A stretch of 64,000 nucleotides of DNA from Serratia plymuthica NBRC 102599. GTDB taxonomy: Bacteria > Pseudomonadota > Gammaproteobacteria > Enterobacterales > Enterobacteriaceae. Made by a program: the position numbers and the translations under genes. The DNA lies in assembly GCF_001590925.1 (NCBI RefSeq), contig NZ_BCTU01000012.1:124001-188000 (forward strand). The letters are read 5' to 3'. The notes below the pieces were generated by a model. That model worked only from the letters and a program-made list of their open reading frames with translations. It was not told where the DNA came from and searched no databases. This document shows, piece after piece, positions 1 through 8,056 of this stretch. The stretch's first letter is position 1. The number at the start of each line of letters is the position of its first letter.

Positions 1-743
1 TCGGCGATGCCCAGCACCCGGTGGCTCGGTAACCGGCAGCCGGCCGGCAACAGGGTGACGCCCAACCCGGCGGCGGAGGCGGCGGTGAGTGCCGCCAGGC
101 TGGCGCTGCTGTAGCCGATGCGCCAGCGTTTGCCGAGGTTATCCAACGCCTGACACAGCTCCTCGCGGTACAGGCCATTGAGCGGAAACACCGCCAACGG
201 CACCGGGGATTGTTCGATCGCCGGAAAGGCCAGGCTGTCGAGCCACAGCAGCGGTTCCGGCCTGGCGGCGCGCGGCTGCTGGCTGCGGCGCTGCTTGACC
301 AGGATCAGGTCCAGCTCTTCACGGGCGTAGGCGCTGTGCAGATCGGCGCTCAGACCGCTGGCGACATCGAGGCGCAAGTGTGGGTGCGCACGGCTGAATT
401 CCGCCAGCAGCTCGGTGGTCGGCACCGCGAAATCCTCCGGCATCCCCAGCCGCAATACCCCGTCGCGCCAGATGCCGGTCAGCGCGTCGTGCGCTTCTTC
501 ATTCAACGCGATAATCCGCCGCGCATAGCTCAATAGCTTGACGCCCTCTTCGGTCAGCAACACCTGATGGGATGAACGTTCAAACAGTGGCTTGCCGAGC
601 ATCTCCTCCAGCCGCCTTACCTGCTGGCTGACGGTCGATTGCGACAGGAACACCCGATCCGCGGCGCGGGTGAAACTGCCGCTGTCGCAGACCGCGACAA
701 AGCTGAGCAATAACTGCGGATTGAACATCGGGTAACGATTCAT
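1..743 (-). CDS. LysR-family transcriptional regulator (3' end cut by window edge)
   Basis: The minus strand is open from an ATG at 741-743 to the left edge, so about 247 codons of a roughly 300-residue LysR protein are visible and the C-terminus is missing. The N-terminus has the LysR winged-helix pattern: residues around 10-65 read as a helix-turn-helix with SQSTVSQQVRRLEEMLGKPLF. The rest fits the periplasmic-binding-protein-like effector domain. The gene is divergent from the MFS transporter that starts at 870, with a 126-bp intergenic region, the usual LysR-target arrangement. I infer that it controls that exporter. Effector unknown. Confidence 0.9.
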   Translation of the reverse strand, partial: MNRYPMFNPQLLLSFVAVCDSGSFTRAADRVFLSQSTVSQQVRRLEEMLGKPLFERSSHQVLLTEEGVKLLSYARRIIALNEEAHDALTGIWRDGVLRLGMPEDFAVPTTELLAEFSRAHPHLRLDVASGLSADLHSAYAREELDLILVKQRRSQQPRAARPEPLLWLDSLAFPAIEQSPVPLAVFPLNGLYREELCQALDNLGKRWRIGYSSASLAALTAASAAGLGVTLLPAGCRLPSHRVLGIA

Positions 744-869
744 TTTCCCACTGCCGGCTATTTTATTATTTAATTTCCCAATACTAGCGGCGATGCCTAC
801 AGTAACGCAACGCTGTGGCGCACAGGCTGTGACGCTGCACTCTTCATCCCGCAAGACCAGGATTATGCC

Positions 870-2069
870 GTGTTAAATCATTCCGTTTCCCCCGCCACCC
901 CGCGCCACGGGTTTACCCCGCTGCTGTGGGCGCTGGTGCTGATTGGCCTGAATATGCGGCCCTTGTTGACCTCTGTCGGCCCGCTGCTGCCGACGCTGCG
1001 GCAGGCCACCGGGCTGAGCTTTGGCGGCGCTGCGCTGCTGACCACTTTGCCGGTGCTGATGATGGGGCTGATGGCGCTGGCGGGTGGGGTGATCAACCGC
1101 CTGTTCAGCGAACGGACCAGCGTGGTGCTGAGCCTGCTGGCGATCGGCCTCGGTGCCGCCTGGCGCGAACTGGCTCCGGGCAGCACGCAACTGATGCTGA
1201 GCGCGGTGCTGGGTGGGCTGGGGATTGGGGTGATTCAGGCGGTGATGCCCGGCATTATCAAGCATCACTTTCTCAGGCAGATGGCGTTGGTGGCCGGGCT
1301 GTGGTCGGCGGCGCTGATGGGTGGCGGCGGGCTGGGGGCGGCAATAACGCCGTGGCTGATGAGCGCCGGGCATGACTGGCACAGTGCGTTGGCCTGGTGG
1401 GCCGCACCGGCGCTGGTGGCGTTGATCGCCTGGTGGCCGGTCAGCCGTGGGCTGGCTCGCCTTGCGCCATCCGGCGCTACTGCCGGTCCAAACCTGTTGT
1501 TTAGCCGCCGCGCCTGGTTGCTGGGCGCTTATTTTGGTTTGATCAACGGCGGTTATACCAGCCTGATCGCCTGGCTGCCGCCGTATTACATGCAACTTGG
1601 CTGGCAGCCGCAGGCCAGCGGGACGCTGCTGGCGCTGATGACCTTCGGCCAGGTGATTGGCGCGCTGTTGCTGCCGGCGGTGGCGCGGGCGCAGGATCGT
1701 CGGCCGCTGTTATGGTTGGCGCTGGCGCTGCAACTGATCGGTTTTATCGGCCTGATTTACCTGCCGCAGACGCTGCCGTGGCTGTGGGTACTGATCGCCG
1801 GCCTGGGGCTGGGCGGCGCCTTTCCGCTGTGCCTGGTGCTGGCGCTCGATCATATCCCGCACCCGGCGGCGGCAGGGCGGTTAGTGGCGTTTATGCAGGG
1901 CATCGGTTTTCTGTTGGCGGGGGTGACGCCGTATCTTTCCGGCCTGCTGCGCGACTACAGCGGCGGCTTTACGCTGGACTGGCAAATCCATGCGCTGCTG
2001 GTGGTGGCGTTAATCGCCATCACCGGGCGTTTTCATCCGCGCAGCTACCGGCAGGCATTTAGCGAATAA
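870..2069 (+). CDS. MFS transporter of the CynX/NimT family
   Basis: A 399-residue, very hydrophobic protein with about 12 predicted membrane segments. The opening LIGLNMRPLLTSVGPLLPTL is typical of the CynX/NimT (YeaN, YycB) branch of the major facilitator superfamily, whose studied members move small anions or nitro-aromatic compounds. The start is GTG at 870; the only nearby ATG (864) runs into a stop after two codons. The substrate cannot be read from the sequence. The divergent LysR gene upstream is the obvious candidate regulator. No cyanase or carbonic anhydrase gene follows, so a cyanate role is not supported. Confidence 0.85.
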   Translation: MLNHSVSPATPRHGFTPLLWALVLIGLNMRPLLTSVGPLLPTLRQATGLSFGGAALLTTLPVLMMGLMALAGGVINRLFSERTSVVLSLLAIGLGAAWRELAPGSTQLMLSAVLGGLGIGVIQAVMPGIIKHHFLRQMALVAGLWSAALMGGGGLGAAITPWLMSAGHDWHSALAWWAAPALVALIAWWPVSRGLARLAPSGATAGPNLLFSRRAWLLGAYFGLINGGYTSLIAWLPPYYMQLGWQPQASGTLLALMTFGQVIGALLLPAVARAQDRRPLLWLALALQLIGFIGLIYLPQTLPWLWVLIAGLGLGGAFPLCLVLALDHIPHPAAAGRLVAFMQGIGFLLAGVTPYLSGLLRDYSGGFTLDWQIHALLVVALIAITGRFHPRSYRQAFSE

Positions 2070-2145
2070 TATTTCTGTCATTGCGGCTCCCTATAGTGAC
2101 GTTGCTTTTACCTCGGGGCGATAACAACGATTAGGGAACCATGAC

Positions 2146-3492
2146 ATGCACATCACCAAAACCCGTTTGGCGCTGTTGGCAGGATGTATGGCATTAAGCA
2201 GTAACCTGTGGGCCGACGCGCAGCCGGCGCAGGCGATCCTGGCCGGGCATGCGCTGCTGCCGGTTAAATCCAGCATCTCCGCGCCACAGGATGCGCCGTC
2301 CGATTTACGGCAAAGCGGCAAATACACCAGCGGAAAACGTGTCACCGAATTGGGCAGCGTGGCGGGCAAATCTGCCGATCGCATGACCGGCATCGGCCTG
2401 CCGATCAACGGCCAACCCTTGCAGGGCCATTCCGGCATCAAACATATGCCCGACGGCACTTACTGGGTGCTGACCGACAACGGTTTTGGCAGCAAGGCCA
2501 ACTCGCCGGACGCCATGCTGTATCTTAATCATTACAAAATCGACTTCAGCACCGGCACGGTCACGCCGCTGAAGACGGTATTCCTGCACGACCCAGACCA
2601 GAAGGTGCCCTTCCATATCATCAATGAAAGCACCGAAAAACGTTATCTGACCGGCAGCGATTTCGATCCGGAAAGTTTCCAGTTCGCCGACAATGCGCTG
2701 TGGATCGGCGATGAATTCGGTCCTTACCTGATCAAGGCCGATCTGGACGGCAAGGTGCTGGCGGTGTTCGACACCAAGGTGGACGGCAAGGTGGTGAAAT
2801 CGCCGGACAACCCGACGCTGACCCTGCCGGGCGCACCGGACGGCAAACAGAACTTCCAGGTGGCGCGTTCCAAGGGCTTTGAAGGCATGGCGGCGTCACC
2901 GGACGGCAGCAAACTCTACCCGCTGCTGGAAGGCGCACTGTGGGACGGCGAGAAGTTTGAAAACGTCGACGGCAAACGCTACCTGCGGGTACTGGAGTTT
3001 GACGTGAAACAGCAGGCATGGACCGGCCGCAGCTGGCAATACGTACTGGAAGATAACCAGAACGCCATCGGCGATTTCAATATGATCGACGCCACGCACG
3101 GCCTGGTAATTGAGCGCGACAACGGCGAAGGCACGCCGGACAAAGCCTGCGCTGCGGGTGCGCCGACCGACAACTGTTTCAGCCAGGTGGCGAAGTTCAA
3201 ACGGGTGTATAAAATCGCCTTCTCAGACGCCAACGTCGGCAAACCGGTGGAAAAGCTGGCGTATATCGATCTGCTGAACATTCAGGACCCGAACAAGCTG
3301 GCGCGCAAGCCGCTCAATAACGGCGTACTGACCTTCCCGTTCTTCACTATCGAGAATGTTGATGTGGTAGACGACAGCCATATTATCGTCGGCAACGACA
3401 ATAACTTCCCGTTCTCTTCCAGCCGCCAGCCGAACGTGGCGGACGACAACGAATTTATCCTGCTGGACGTGAAAGATCTGCTGAAGCCTTAA
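2146..3492 (+). CDS. Secreted phytase-like / esterase-like beta-propeller protein
   Basis: The 448-residue product starts with a signal peptide (basic MHITKTR, a hydrophobic stretch, cleavage plausible after NLWA near residue 23), so it should be periplasmic or exported. The mature part matches the 'esterase-like activity of phytase' family: HMPDGTYWVLTDNGFG near residue 100, ALWIGDEFGPY near 185, KGFEGMAASPDG near 245 and FTIENVDVVDD near 400, the repeating blades expected of a phytase-type propeller. Actual substrate is not known for most members; phosphomonoester or phosphodiester hydrolysis is the usual guess. It stands alone between the MFS gene and selC. The 100-bp tail to selC has a GC-rich dyad but no clear T-run. 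Confidence 0.85.
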   Translation: MHITKTRLALLAGCMALSSNLWADAQPAQAILAGHALLPVKSSISAPQDAPSDLRQSGKYTSGKRVTELGSVAGKSADRMTGIGLPINGQPLQGHSGIKHMPDGTYWVLTDNGFGSKANSPDAMLYLNHYKIDFSTGTVTPLKTVFLHDPDQKVPFHIINESTEKRYLTGSDFDPESFQFADNALWIGDEFGPYLIKADLDGKVLAVFDTKVDGKVVKSPDNPTLTLPGAPDGKQNFQVARSKGFEGMAASPDGSKLYPLLEGALWDGEKFENVDGKRYLRVLEFDVKQQAWTGRSWQYVLEDNQNAIGDFNMIDATHGLVIERDNGEGTPDKACAAGAPTDNCFSQVAKFKRVYKIAFSDANVGKPVEKLAYIDLLNIQDPNKLARKPLNNGVLTFPFFTIENVDVVDDSHIIVGNDNNFPFSSSRQPNVADDNEFILLDVKDLLKP

Positions 3493-3539
3493 CCCCGCCG
3501 GCCTCCGGTATCGTTGCCGGGGGCCATCGCTATTCCCTC

Positions 3540-3568
3540 TTAGCGCTAAGGATAAACTGCGCTATAAT
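3540..3568 (+). promoter_or_regulatory. Putative selC promoter
   Basis: A perfect TATAAT at 3563-3568 lies 25 bp before the tRNA 5' end. The -35 at 3540-3545 (TTAGCG, 17-bp spacer) is weak. The position fits selC transcription starting about 3575. Confidence 0.5.
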
Positions 3569-3593
3569 CAGCCTCTTGCTTCTGACTCCCGAA

Positions 3594-3688
3594 GGAAGAT
3601 CCTCGTCCCCGGTGGGGCGGCCGGACTTCAAATCCGGTTGGGGCCGCCAGCGGTCCTGGGCAGGTTCGACTCCTGTGATCTTCCGCCA
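3594..3688 (+). tRNA. selC: tRNA-Sec (anticodon TCA)
   Basis: A 95-nt tRNA, the length expected for bacterial selenocysteine tRNA with its long acceptor stem and long variable arm. It starts GGAAGATC and ends GATCTTCCGCCA, so the acceptor ends pair and CCA is encoded. The anticodon TCA is at 3629-3631 inside a GCCGGA/TCCGGT stem. It agrees closely with E. coli selC from memory. SelC decodes UGA as selenocysteine with SelA, SelB and a SECIS element. It is also a well-known integration site for P4-type integrases, and an integrase relic follows directly. Confidence 0.98.
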
Positions 3689-3689
3689 A
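3669..3689 (+). repeat. attL-like copy: 3' end of selC
   Basis: The 21 bases ending selC (ACTCCTGTGATCTTCCGCCAA) recur at 9842-9861 with a single deleted T. Integrases of the P4 type recombine at tRNA 3' ends and leave such direct repeats, so this is the likely left attachment site of the island. Confidence 0.75.
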
Positions 3690-3784
3690 CGCTTGTCCTG
3701 ATAGTTCCCGCAATTGACGCGATCAGCCGTGAATGACACACGAATAAAGCCGACCGGTGGACTCTGGCCTACAGGGAGGAAATA

Positions 3785-4544
3785 ATGCGCACTTTTGAGC
3801 AGGATGAGTTTCCGTATATTGGTCAACGCCCCATTGCCGAAATTAAGCCCTTGGCGTTGCTGGAAGTACTGCGACGGTGGGGTATTGGCGAAGACCCGCA
3901 AGGTGCGACAGCGCTGCGGAGAGGTCTTCCGCTACGCAATCATTACCGGTAGGGCGGAGTACAATCCAGCACCGGATCTCGCCAGCGTATTAGCTGTGCC
4001 CAAGAAAATGCACCATCCGCGAGGAACTGCCTTACTTTATTAAGGGCTTAGAAGAATATACCGGCAGCATCATCACTAAGAATGCAGCAAAGATCATTAT
4101 GCTGACCGGCATACGCACGCAAGAAATGCACTTTGCCACTTGGGATGAGATCGATCTTGAACGTGCCATCTGGGAAGTGCCTGCCGAACGTATGAAAATG
4201 CGTCGTCCGCATATTGTGCCGATCTCTACTCAGGTGGTTGAACTGTTTAAACAGCTACAACCGGTCACTATCCTTACATTTTCATTGGACGAAACAACCG
4301 TAGAAAGCCTATAAATAAGGAAAGTGTGAATCAGGTTATAGAGCTGCTGGGATATAAGGGGTGAGCCACCGGTCACGGTTTCAGGCATACGATGTCTACT
4401 ATCCTTCATGAACAAGGGTTTGATTCCGCATGGATTGAGATGCAACTTGCTCATGTGGATAAGAATGGCATTCGGGGAACTTATAATCATGCTCAATATT
4501 TGGAAAAACGCAGGGACATGTTGCAGTGGTATCGTGATTTTTAA
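3785..4544 (+). pseudogene. Degenerate P4-type tyrosine integrase
   Basis: Pieces of a phage P4-family integrase lie in different reading frames. [20 protein letters not shown] starts at 3785 in one frame, [20 protein letters not shown] continues near 3890 in another, and LTGIRTQEMHFATWDEIDLE follows from 4099. The last part, around 4370-4540, encodes HGF..TMSTILHEQGF, MQLAHVDKNGIRGTYNHA and ends at the TAA of 4542. The N-terminal ~110 residues are absent. The catalytic HxxR/Y region survives only as a decayed HGFRHT-like stretch plus the TYNHA tail. The element therefore probably cannot excise by itself. It is oriented away from selC, as is normal for this island class. Confidence 0.85.
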
Positions 4545-4587
4545 TAAAGTGATAGAGTAAAACACTATCACTTTATTAAATTTGGGG

Positions 4588-5757
4588 CTAAATAATGTTT
4601 ATAATACTTTTTATTTGTTGATTGTAGAAAACAAGATCATCAATAGAAAAGTCTTTGTTGGAATTGTGAACAATAATATTCCTTACCTCTCTTAATTGAG
4701 AAATGCTCTTTAGAATGTCCTCACTAATAATATTCGCGCTGTGTAATTCCTTCTCTGGTCTTGCAAAAAATGGAAACTTACTTATGGATGTTCCATTTTT
4801 GTATGCTGCTTCAGAAATTTTCGACTCTAATTTTTTCCACAACACAATGAAATCACCGTAGTGTTCACTGTTATTGATTACTACATTCTCTGCTAATTCT
4901 TCACGTTCATCTTCTGGGACGGTTATTTTATCAAGAGATGCAATGGCGTCTTCTAATATAGGTCTTATCTCATTTGTTATTTCAAAGGTGGAATCATAAT
5001 CGATTTTATCGAAGTTTTTATTATGAGCAACTTTACACCGTAATAAATAGAGTTTTTCCCATTTTGATTTTAGATAGCTACCTTCGCATTCAACATGTTT
5101 TTGAAAATATCGCTGCCAGTTAGATTGTGGAATGAAATCTTTTAATTCGTCAGAATTAATTGACTTTTCTTTATGGCTTTTAATCTTGGAAATAAGACTT
5201 TCAATATCCTGGGTTCTGTATGTGTCAAATAAAAAATTAGAGAGCTGTATAAAGTCAGTATCATATAGATAGTTGCTTTCGTTTACCGATGATTTAGCTC
5301 TTTTGGATTTTTTTAGTTCCTCTGGAATAGCTGTTTCAACCCAACCTACGCCGACATTTGTTAGCATGAATTTTGTGATGAGTTTTCTCATCATGTTTTC
5401 TATTTCATGAATGATTGGATAGCACTTTAACGAATAGTTAAACCCTATATCATCCCACAAGGTCTGTATATTATTTTTTGATGCCATGTGGAGTAGGTTT
5501 CTCAAAACTTTTAATAAGTTGGTGAATTCATTAACCTTCTCATCATTTTCGTTTGACAGTTTGATATGAAAGATCTTGTTTTTTTCTGATGGAGAGTTCT
5601 CCTCAGTTATTTCAATTCCAAAAACATCACTTTTGTAATTTATTTTTTTTCCTACTATATTAATCTCAGAGTCTGATTGAATGAAATTTAAAAATGACTT
5701 TTTAGTTTTGCAAAAAGAATTTGTAATCTCAATGGTAACTAGATATTCAACTCTCAT
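4588..5757 (-). CDS. HEPN-motif protein with two RX4H motifs (candidate RNase / defence protein)
   Basis: 389 residues, AT-rich and unlike the flanking core genes. I do not recognise a named family. Two segments look like HEPN domains. The first spans about residues 112-275, with the helix IENMMRKLITKF and then RCKVAH (R240, H245). The second spans about residues 300-389, with REVRNIIVH (R359, H364). RX4-6H is the metal-independent RNase active-site signature of HEPN proteins, common in toxin-antitoxin and phage-defence systems. The first domain resembles the Swt1-type HEPN layout. The start at 5757 has an AAAGGTG ribosome site. It lies 96 bp downstream of a second HEPN-motif gene on the same strand, suggesting an operon. 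RNase activity is inferred, not shown. Confidence 0.75.
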   Translation of the reverse strand: MRVEYLVTIEITNSFCKTKKSFLNFIQSDSEINIVGKKINYKSDVFGIEITEENSPSEKNKIFHIKLSNENDEKVNEFTNLLKVLRNLLHMASKNNIQTLWDDIGFNYSLKCYPIIHEIENMMRKLITKFMLTNVGVGWVETAIPEELKKSKRAKSSVNESNYLYDTDFIQLSNFLFDTYRTQDIESLISKIKSHKEKSINSDELKDFIPQSNWQRYFQKHVECEGSYLKSKWEKLYLLRCKVAHNKNFDKIDYDSTFEITNEIRPILEDAIASLDKITVPEDEREELAENVVINNSEHYGDFIVLWKKLESKISEAAYKNGTSISKFPFFARPEKELHSANIISEDILKSISQLREVRNIIVHNSNKDFSIDDLVFYNQQIKSIINII

Positions 5758-5853
5758 GACATATCACCTTTATTCTTAAGATGTTTTATTTTGTATTTTA
5801 ACAACGTGGTGGATTAATAATTATCACCAAATAAATATGAAATATGATAAGAA

Positions 5854-6492
5854 TCAATCGTTATTATCAATAATGTATTTTAACCATTGATTGTATCGCT
5901 TATCGCCTACTTTAATAACATGGTTTTGTATTTGTAGGTGATTATAGCTCTCTTCCTTGGTAAAGTTAAATACGAGCTCACCAATGCTCCACTCACATGT
6001 TATTTTCCTTAAGTATCCTTCATCAAAAAAAATCGGAGGTTGGAATTCAAGGTCAGAAGGAAATCTTGAGTTAAGATACTTGGTTGCCTCAATGAATAAT
6101 AGAACGATATCTATAAAATCCTCGGCTTCTTCAAGAGTGGCATCTCTATATTCATGTTCAATTTTATTTCTTAATTTATTTATTTTATCTATTATTCTTG
6201 GTCTAACAATACCAATGCTTTCTAAAAAATCCAATTTCTGTGGAAAGTTTTTCAAAGATAATTTAAAGTATTCGTCCCCACAAAAGGAACGACAAAGGAT
6301 ATCAACTTTCATGTGAAGAGCTGATTTTGCATTTCTTATTGCATTATTAAAGTTTCTTCTTTCTTGTCCAGACTTCAAGTCATCAATAGCATCTTGTAAA
6401 TACCTATTTGGGCCTAGATAATCCTTGAAATGAATAAATATCCAAGAATAAGATGGATATACATCAACGCCCAATTTATTAGGTACCAGCAT
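5854..6492 (-). CDS. HEPN-motif protein, single RX4H (partner of the downstream gene)
   Basis: 212 residues, AT-rich, not matched to a named family. Residues about 25-145 are mostly helical and contain LRNKIEHEY (R108, H113), an RX4H motif followed by an acidic helix EEAEDFIDIVLLFIE, the order seen in HEPN bundles. The C-terminal 70 residues look like a separate beta-rich part. The ATG at 6492 has GAGGAA seven bases upstream. It is the first gene of an apparent two-gene minus-strand operon with the 389-residue HEPN-motif protein. It could be an active HEPN RNase or a regulatory partner; the sequence alone does not decide. Confidence 0.7.
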   Translation of the reverse strand: MLVPNKLGVDVYPSYSWIFIHFKDYLGPNRYLQDAIDDLKSGQERRNFNNAIRNAKSALHMKVDILCRSFCGDEYFKLSLKNFPQKLDFLESIGIVRPRIIDKINKLRNKIEHEYRDATLEEAEDFIDIVLLFIEATKYLNSRFPSDLEFQPPIFFDEGYLRKITCEWSIGELVFNFTKEESYNHLQIQNHVIKVGDKRYNQWLKYIIDNND

Positions 6493-6837
6493 CCCAAGTT
6501 CCTCATGTTAAAATCATTTTATAATTTCTTTATGCAATTATGTAAAGCCCATAATAGATAAAAGGCCACTTTCATGTAAAACCTTTGTGCGCGCAATACT
6601 CCCTCACCTACGCGATCTGACTTTATCATGCACATTTCATGTATGACGCAGAGGCCCTGTAAGCCCTTATGGTGCGGGGTTTCGGCTGTTTTTAGAGGTT
6701 GGGGAGCCATGCCAAATCATGCACCCTATGCATGTACGGGTGGTTTGAGGCAGGCTAGCTAGAAAAAAGGCTGTTTTCGGGATTGGAGAAGAGTAAAAGC
6801 CCGCAGCAAAATCAGCATTGCAGCGGGGCCAATTCAA
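6493..6837. other. Relic region between the HEPN genes and ogr
   Basis: 345 bp with no convincing gene. A minus-strand reading frame at 6519..6710 (63 codons, containing KTAETPHHKGLQG and SDRVGEGVLRAQRF) reminds me of the small Ash/Icd-like ORFs of P4-type satellites. I cannot confirm this and it may be only a fragment. The rest looks like decayed satellite sequence. Confidence 0.3.
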
Positions 6838-7092
6838 TCAATGAAGTGTTTGATTTCGGCTATATCGGCGGTAGCGATTTAATGTCCTTTTTTCCGGCGG
6901 CGGTAAATCATCGCTGGTCACCGTTTCTGCTTGAATGGGCTGATATAAAATCTTATCGACGCTATCCACCGTTTTAAATGTGCAGGAACATACGATGTTC
7001 TGGCACTGGTAATAGGCTTCTTTCGTTCGCTCCGTGACATAACAACTAGTACGGGTATAAGACGAATGGGTACACAGTGGGCAGAGCATCAT
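6838..7092 (-). CDS. Ogr/Delta-family zinc-finger transcriptional activator
   Basis: 84 residues beginning MMLCPLC. The four zinc ligands are visible as CPLC near residue 4 and CQNIVCSC near residue 31, and the ARTSCYVTERTKE-like block between them matches P2 Ogr and P4 Delta. These proteins activate late promoters of P2-type phages and their satellites by contacting the RNA polymerase alpha subunit. The C-terminus is a variable tail. Two adjacent ATGs (7090-7092 and 7087-7089) are possible starts. The gene begins exactly where the primase fragment on the other strand is truncated, so it may have lost its native promoter. Confidence 0.85.
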   Translation of the reverse strand: MMLCPLCTHSSYTRTSCYVTERTKEAYYQCQNIVCSCTFKTVDSVDKILYQPIQAETVTSDDLPPPEKRTLNRYRRYSRNQTLH

Positions 7093-7094
7093 GA

Positions 7095-7448
7095 TTTGGC
7101 CCTTTTCTGCTGCAAGCGCTGGAGATTAAACGCAGTGCCGATCCGCTGGTTGATTTTTGCGGGTATCTGCTGGCAGTCAATGCGCCTGACGGTCTGTATA
7201 TCGGAAATGCCAACATCACCCCGGCGAACCCACGCAAATACCTGTATCACGCTTACCTTTCGTATATGGACGCCCGAGGACACAAGTACCCATTGAATCT
7301 GACCGCGTTCGGACGCGCCGTGCCGCAAACCCTACGCGAATATGAAATAGCACTGTTGAAACGCAAGACCAATCAGGGGATGCAGACCAACCTGATATTG
7401 AGCGAAGACTGTGGGGCTGACTGGCTCCCCAAGTGCGAAATGCGCTGA
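7095..7448 (+). pseudogene. 3' fragment of a P4-type phage primase (alpha-like)
   Basis: The frame is open from 7095, just after an in-frame TGA, to the TGA at 7446-7448 and has no usable start. It encodes about 117 residues matching the extreme C-terminus of P4 alpha-type primase/helicases: LLAVNAPDGLYIGN, LYHAYLSYMDARGH, LTAFGRAVPQTLREY and NQGMQTNLILSEDC. The primase and helicase cores (more than 600 residues) are missing. The break coincides with the start of the divergent ogr gene, which points to a deletion or recombination joint at about 7093. Confidence 0.8.
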
Positions 7449-7596
7449 GCGAATGGCGTCACGATCGTTTCTGCCGATCAATAGGCTTTTATTGATCTGC
7501 CGAACCCATTGGACGCTGTTGTGTAGGGCCGCTTATAGTCGAGCAGTACAAACCGCATACACCCAACACCGGGGAACCCCGTAGCGGTGACTACTC

Positions 7597-7620
7597 AGGC
7601 CTGCATTGCAGGCCTTTTCT
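7597..7620 (+). terminator. Rho-independent terminator after the primase relic
   Basis: AGGCCTGC (7597-7604), loop ATT, GCAGGCCT (7608-7615), then TTTCTTT. A perfect 8-bp stem with a T-rich tail on the + strand. Confidence 0.8.
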
Positions 7621-7701
7621 TTGCTTAAAATCTCGCCCTGCCACTCACCCACAGCGCAATAAATCACCGGTTCAGGCCGGTATTTTGCATTTTTGGGTCT
7701 G

Positions 7702-7798
7702 ACTGTTCACTGTGAGTGACCAGTCAGAGCAAACTCATCACCGACTGGTCACCGATTAATCTGTTGTTTTTAAACAATTAAAATCAAAAGTGAACAGT
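7702..7798. repeat. Nested inverted repeats, possibly a P4-type replication-site relic
   Basis: ACTGTTCACT (7702-7711) is the exact reverse complement of AGTGAACAGT (7789-7798). Inside it, GTGACCAGTC (7716-7725) is the exact reverse complement of GACTGGTCAC (7743-7752). The outer arms resemble the GGTGAACAGT-type decamers bound by the P4 alpha protein at ori and crr. Given the alpha relic next door, a replication-region remnant is a reasonable reading. Confidence 0.5.
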
Positions 7799-7845
7799 GT
7801 GACTAGTTTTTCTATAAATCTTTTTTTTCATGATGAAGAGGTTTT

Positions 7846-7873
7846 TTGATTGTCGGATATCTTTTGATAAGAT
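7846..7873 (+). promoter_or_regulatory. Putative retron promoter
   Basis: TTGATT at 7846-7851 and TAAGAT at 7868-7873 with a 16-bp spacer. A start about 7 bases downstream falls at 7880, one base before the a1 repeat of the ncRNA, just where a retron transcript should begin. Confidence 0.55.
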
Positions 7874-7879
7874 GCTGGT

Positions 7880-8020
7880 ACGGCTCTGCCTTAAATTTTC
7901 AAAGTTGTTTCGCTTTGAAGTAGTAAATGTGTGGACATCATGCCCCTGTCAGCTGTGCCGCGAAATGGGCTACACCAGATTGGCGCGTTGGTTTTGCGTA
8001 AAGTGATTGGGCAGAGCCGA
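7880..8020 (+). ncRNA. Candidate retron msr-msd RNA
   Basis: CGGCTCTGCC (7881-7890) and GGCAGAGCCG (8010-8019) are perfect 10-base inverted complements flanking about 120 nt, the a1/a2 arrangement of retron primer-template RNAs. The RNA lies immediately upstream of the reverse transcriptase, also as expected. Just inside a1 is a hairpin TTCAAAG/CTTTGAA (about 7898-7919) with a U-rich loop, typical of msr stem-loops. The distal part (about 7930-8005) would be msd, copied into multicopy single-stranded DNA; GTGT/ACAC and GCCC/GGGC pairings close it imperfectly. I cannot place the branching guanosine with confidence. Confidence 0.7.
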
Positions 8021-8056
8021 TCATATTAAAGGGAGTACATTTTCAGGAGTATTAGA

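Larger units (their letters stand above)
7449..7879. other. Intergenic region between primase relic and retron
   Basis: 431 bp without a gene. It contains a rho-independent terminator (7597-7620), a nested pair of inverted repeats (7702-7798) and the presumed retron promoter (7846-7873), each listed separately. Confidence 0.7.
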
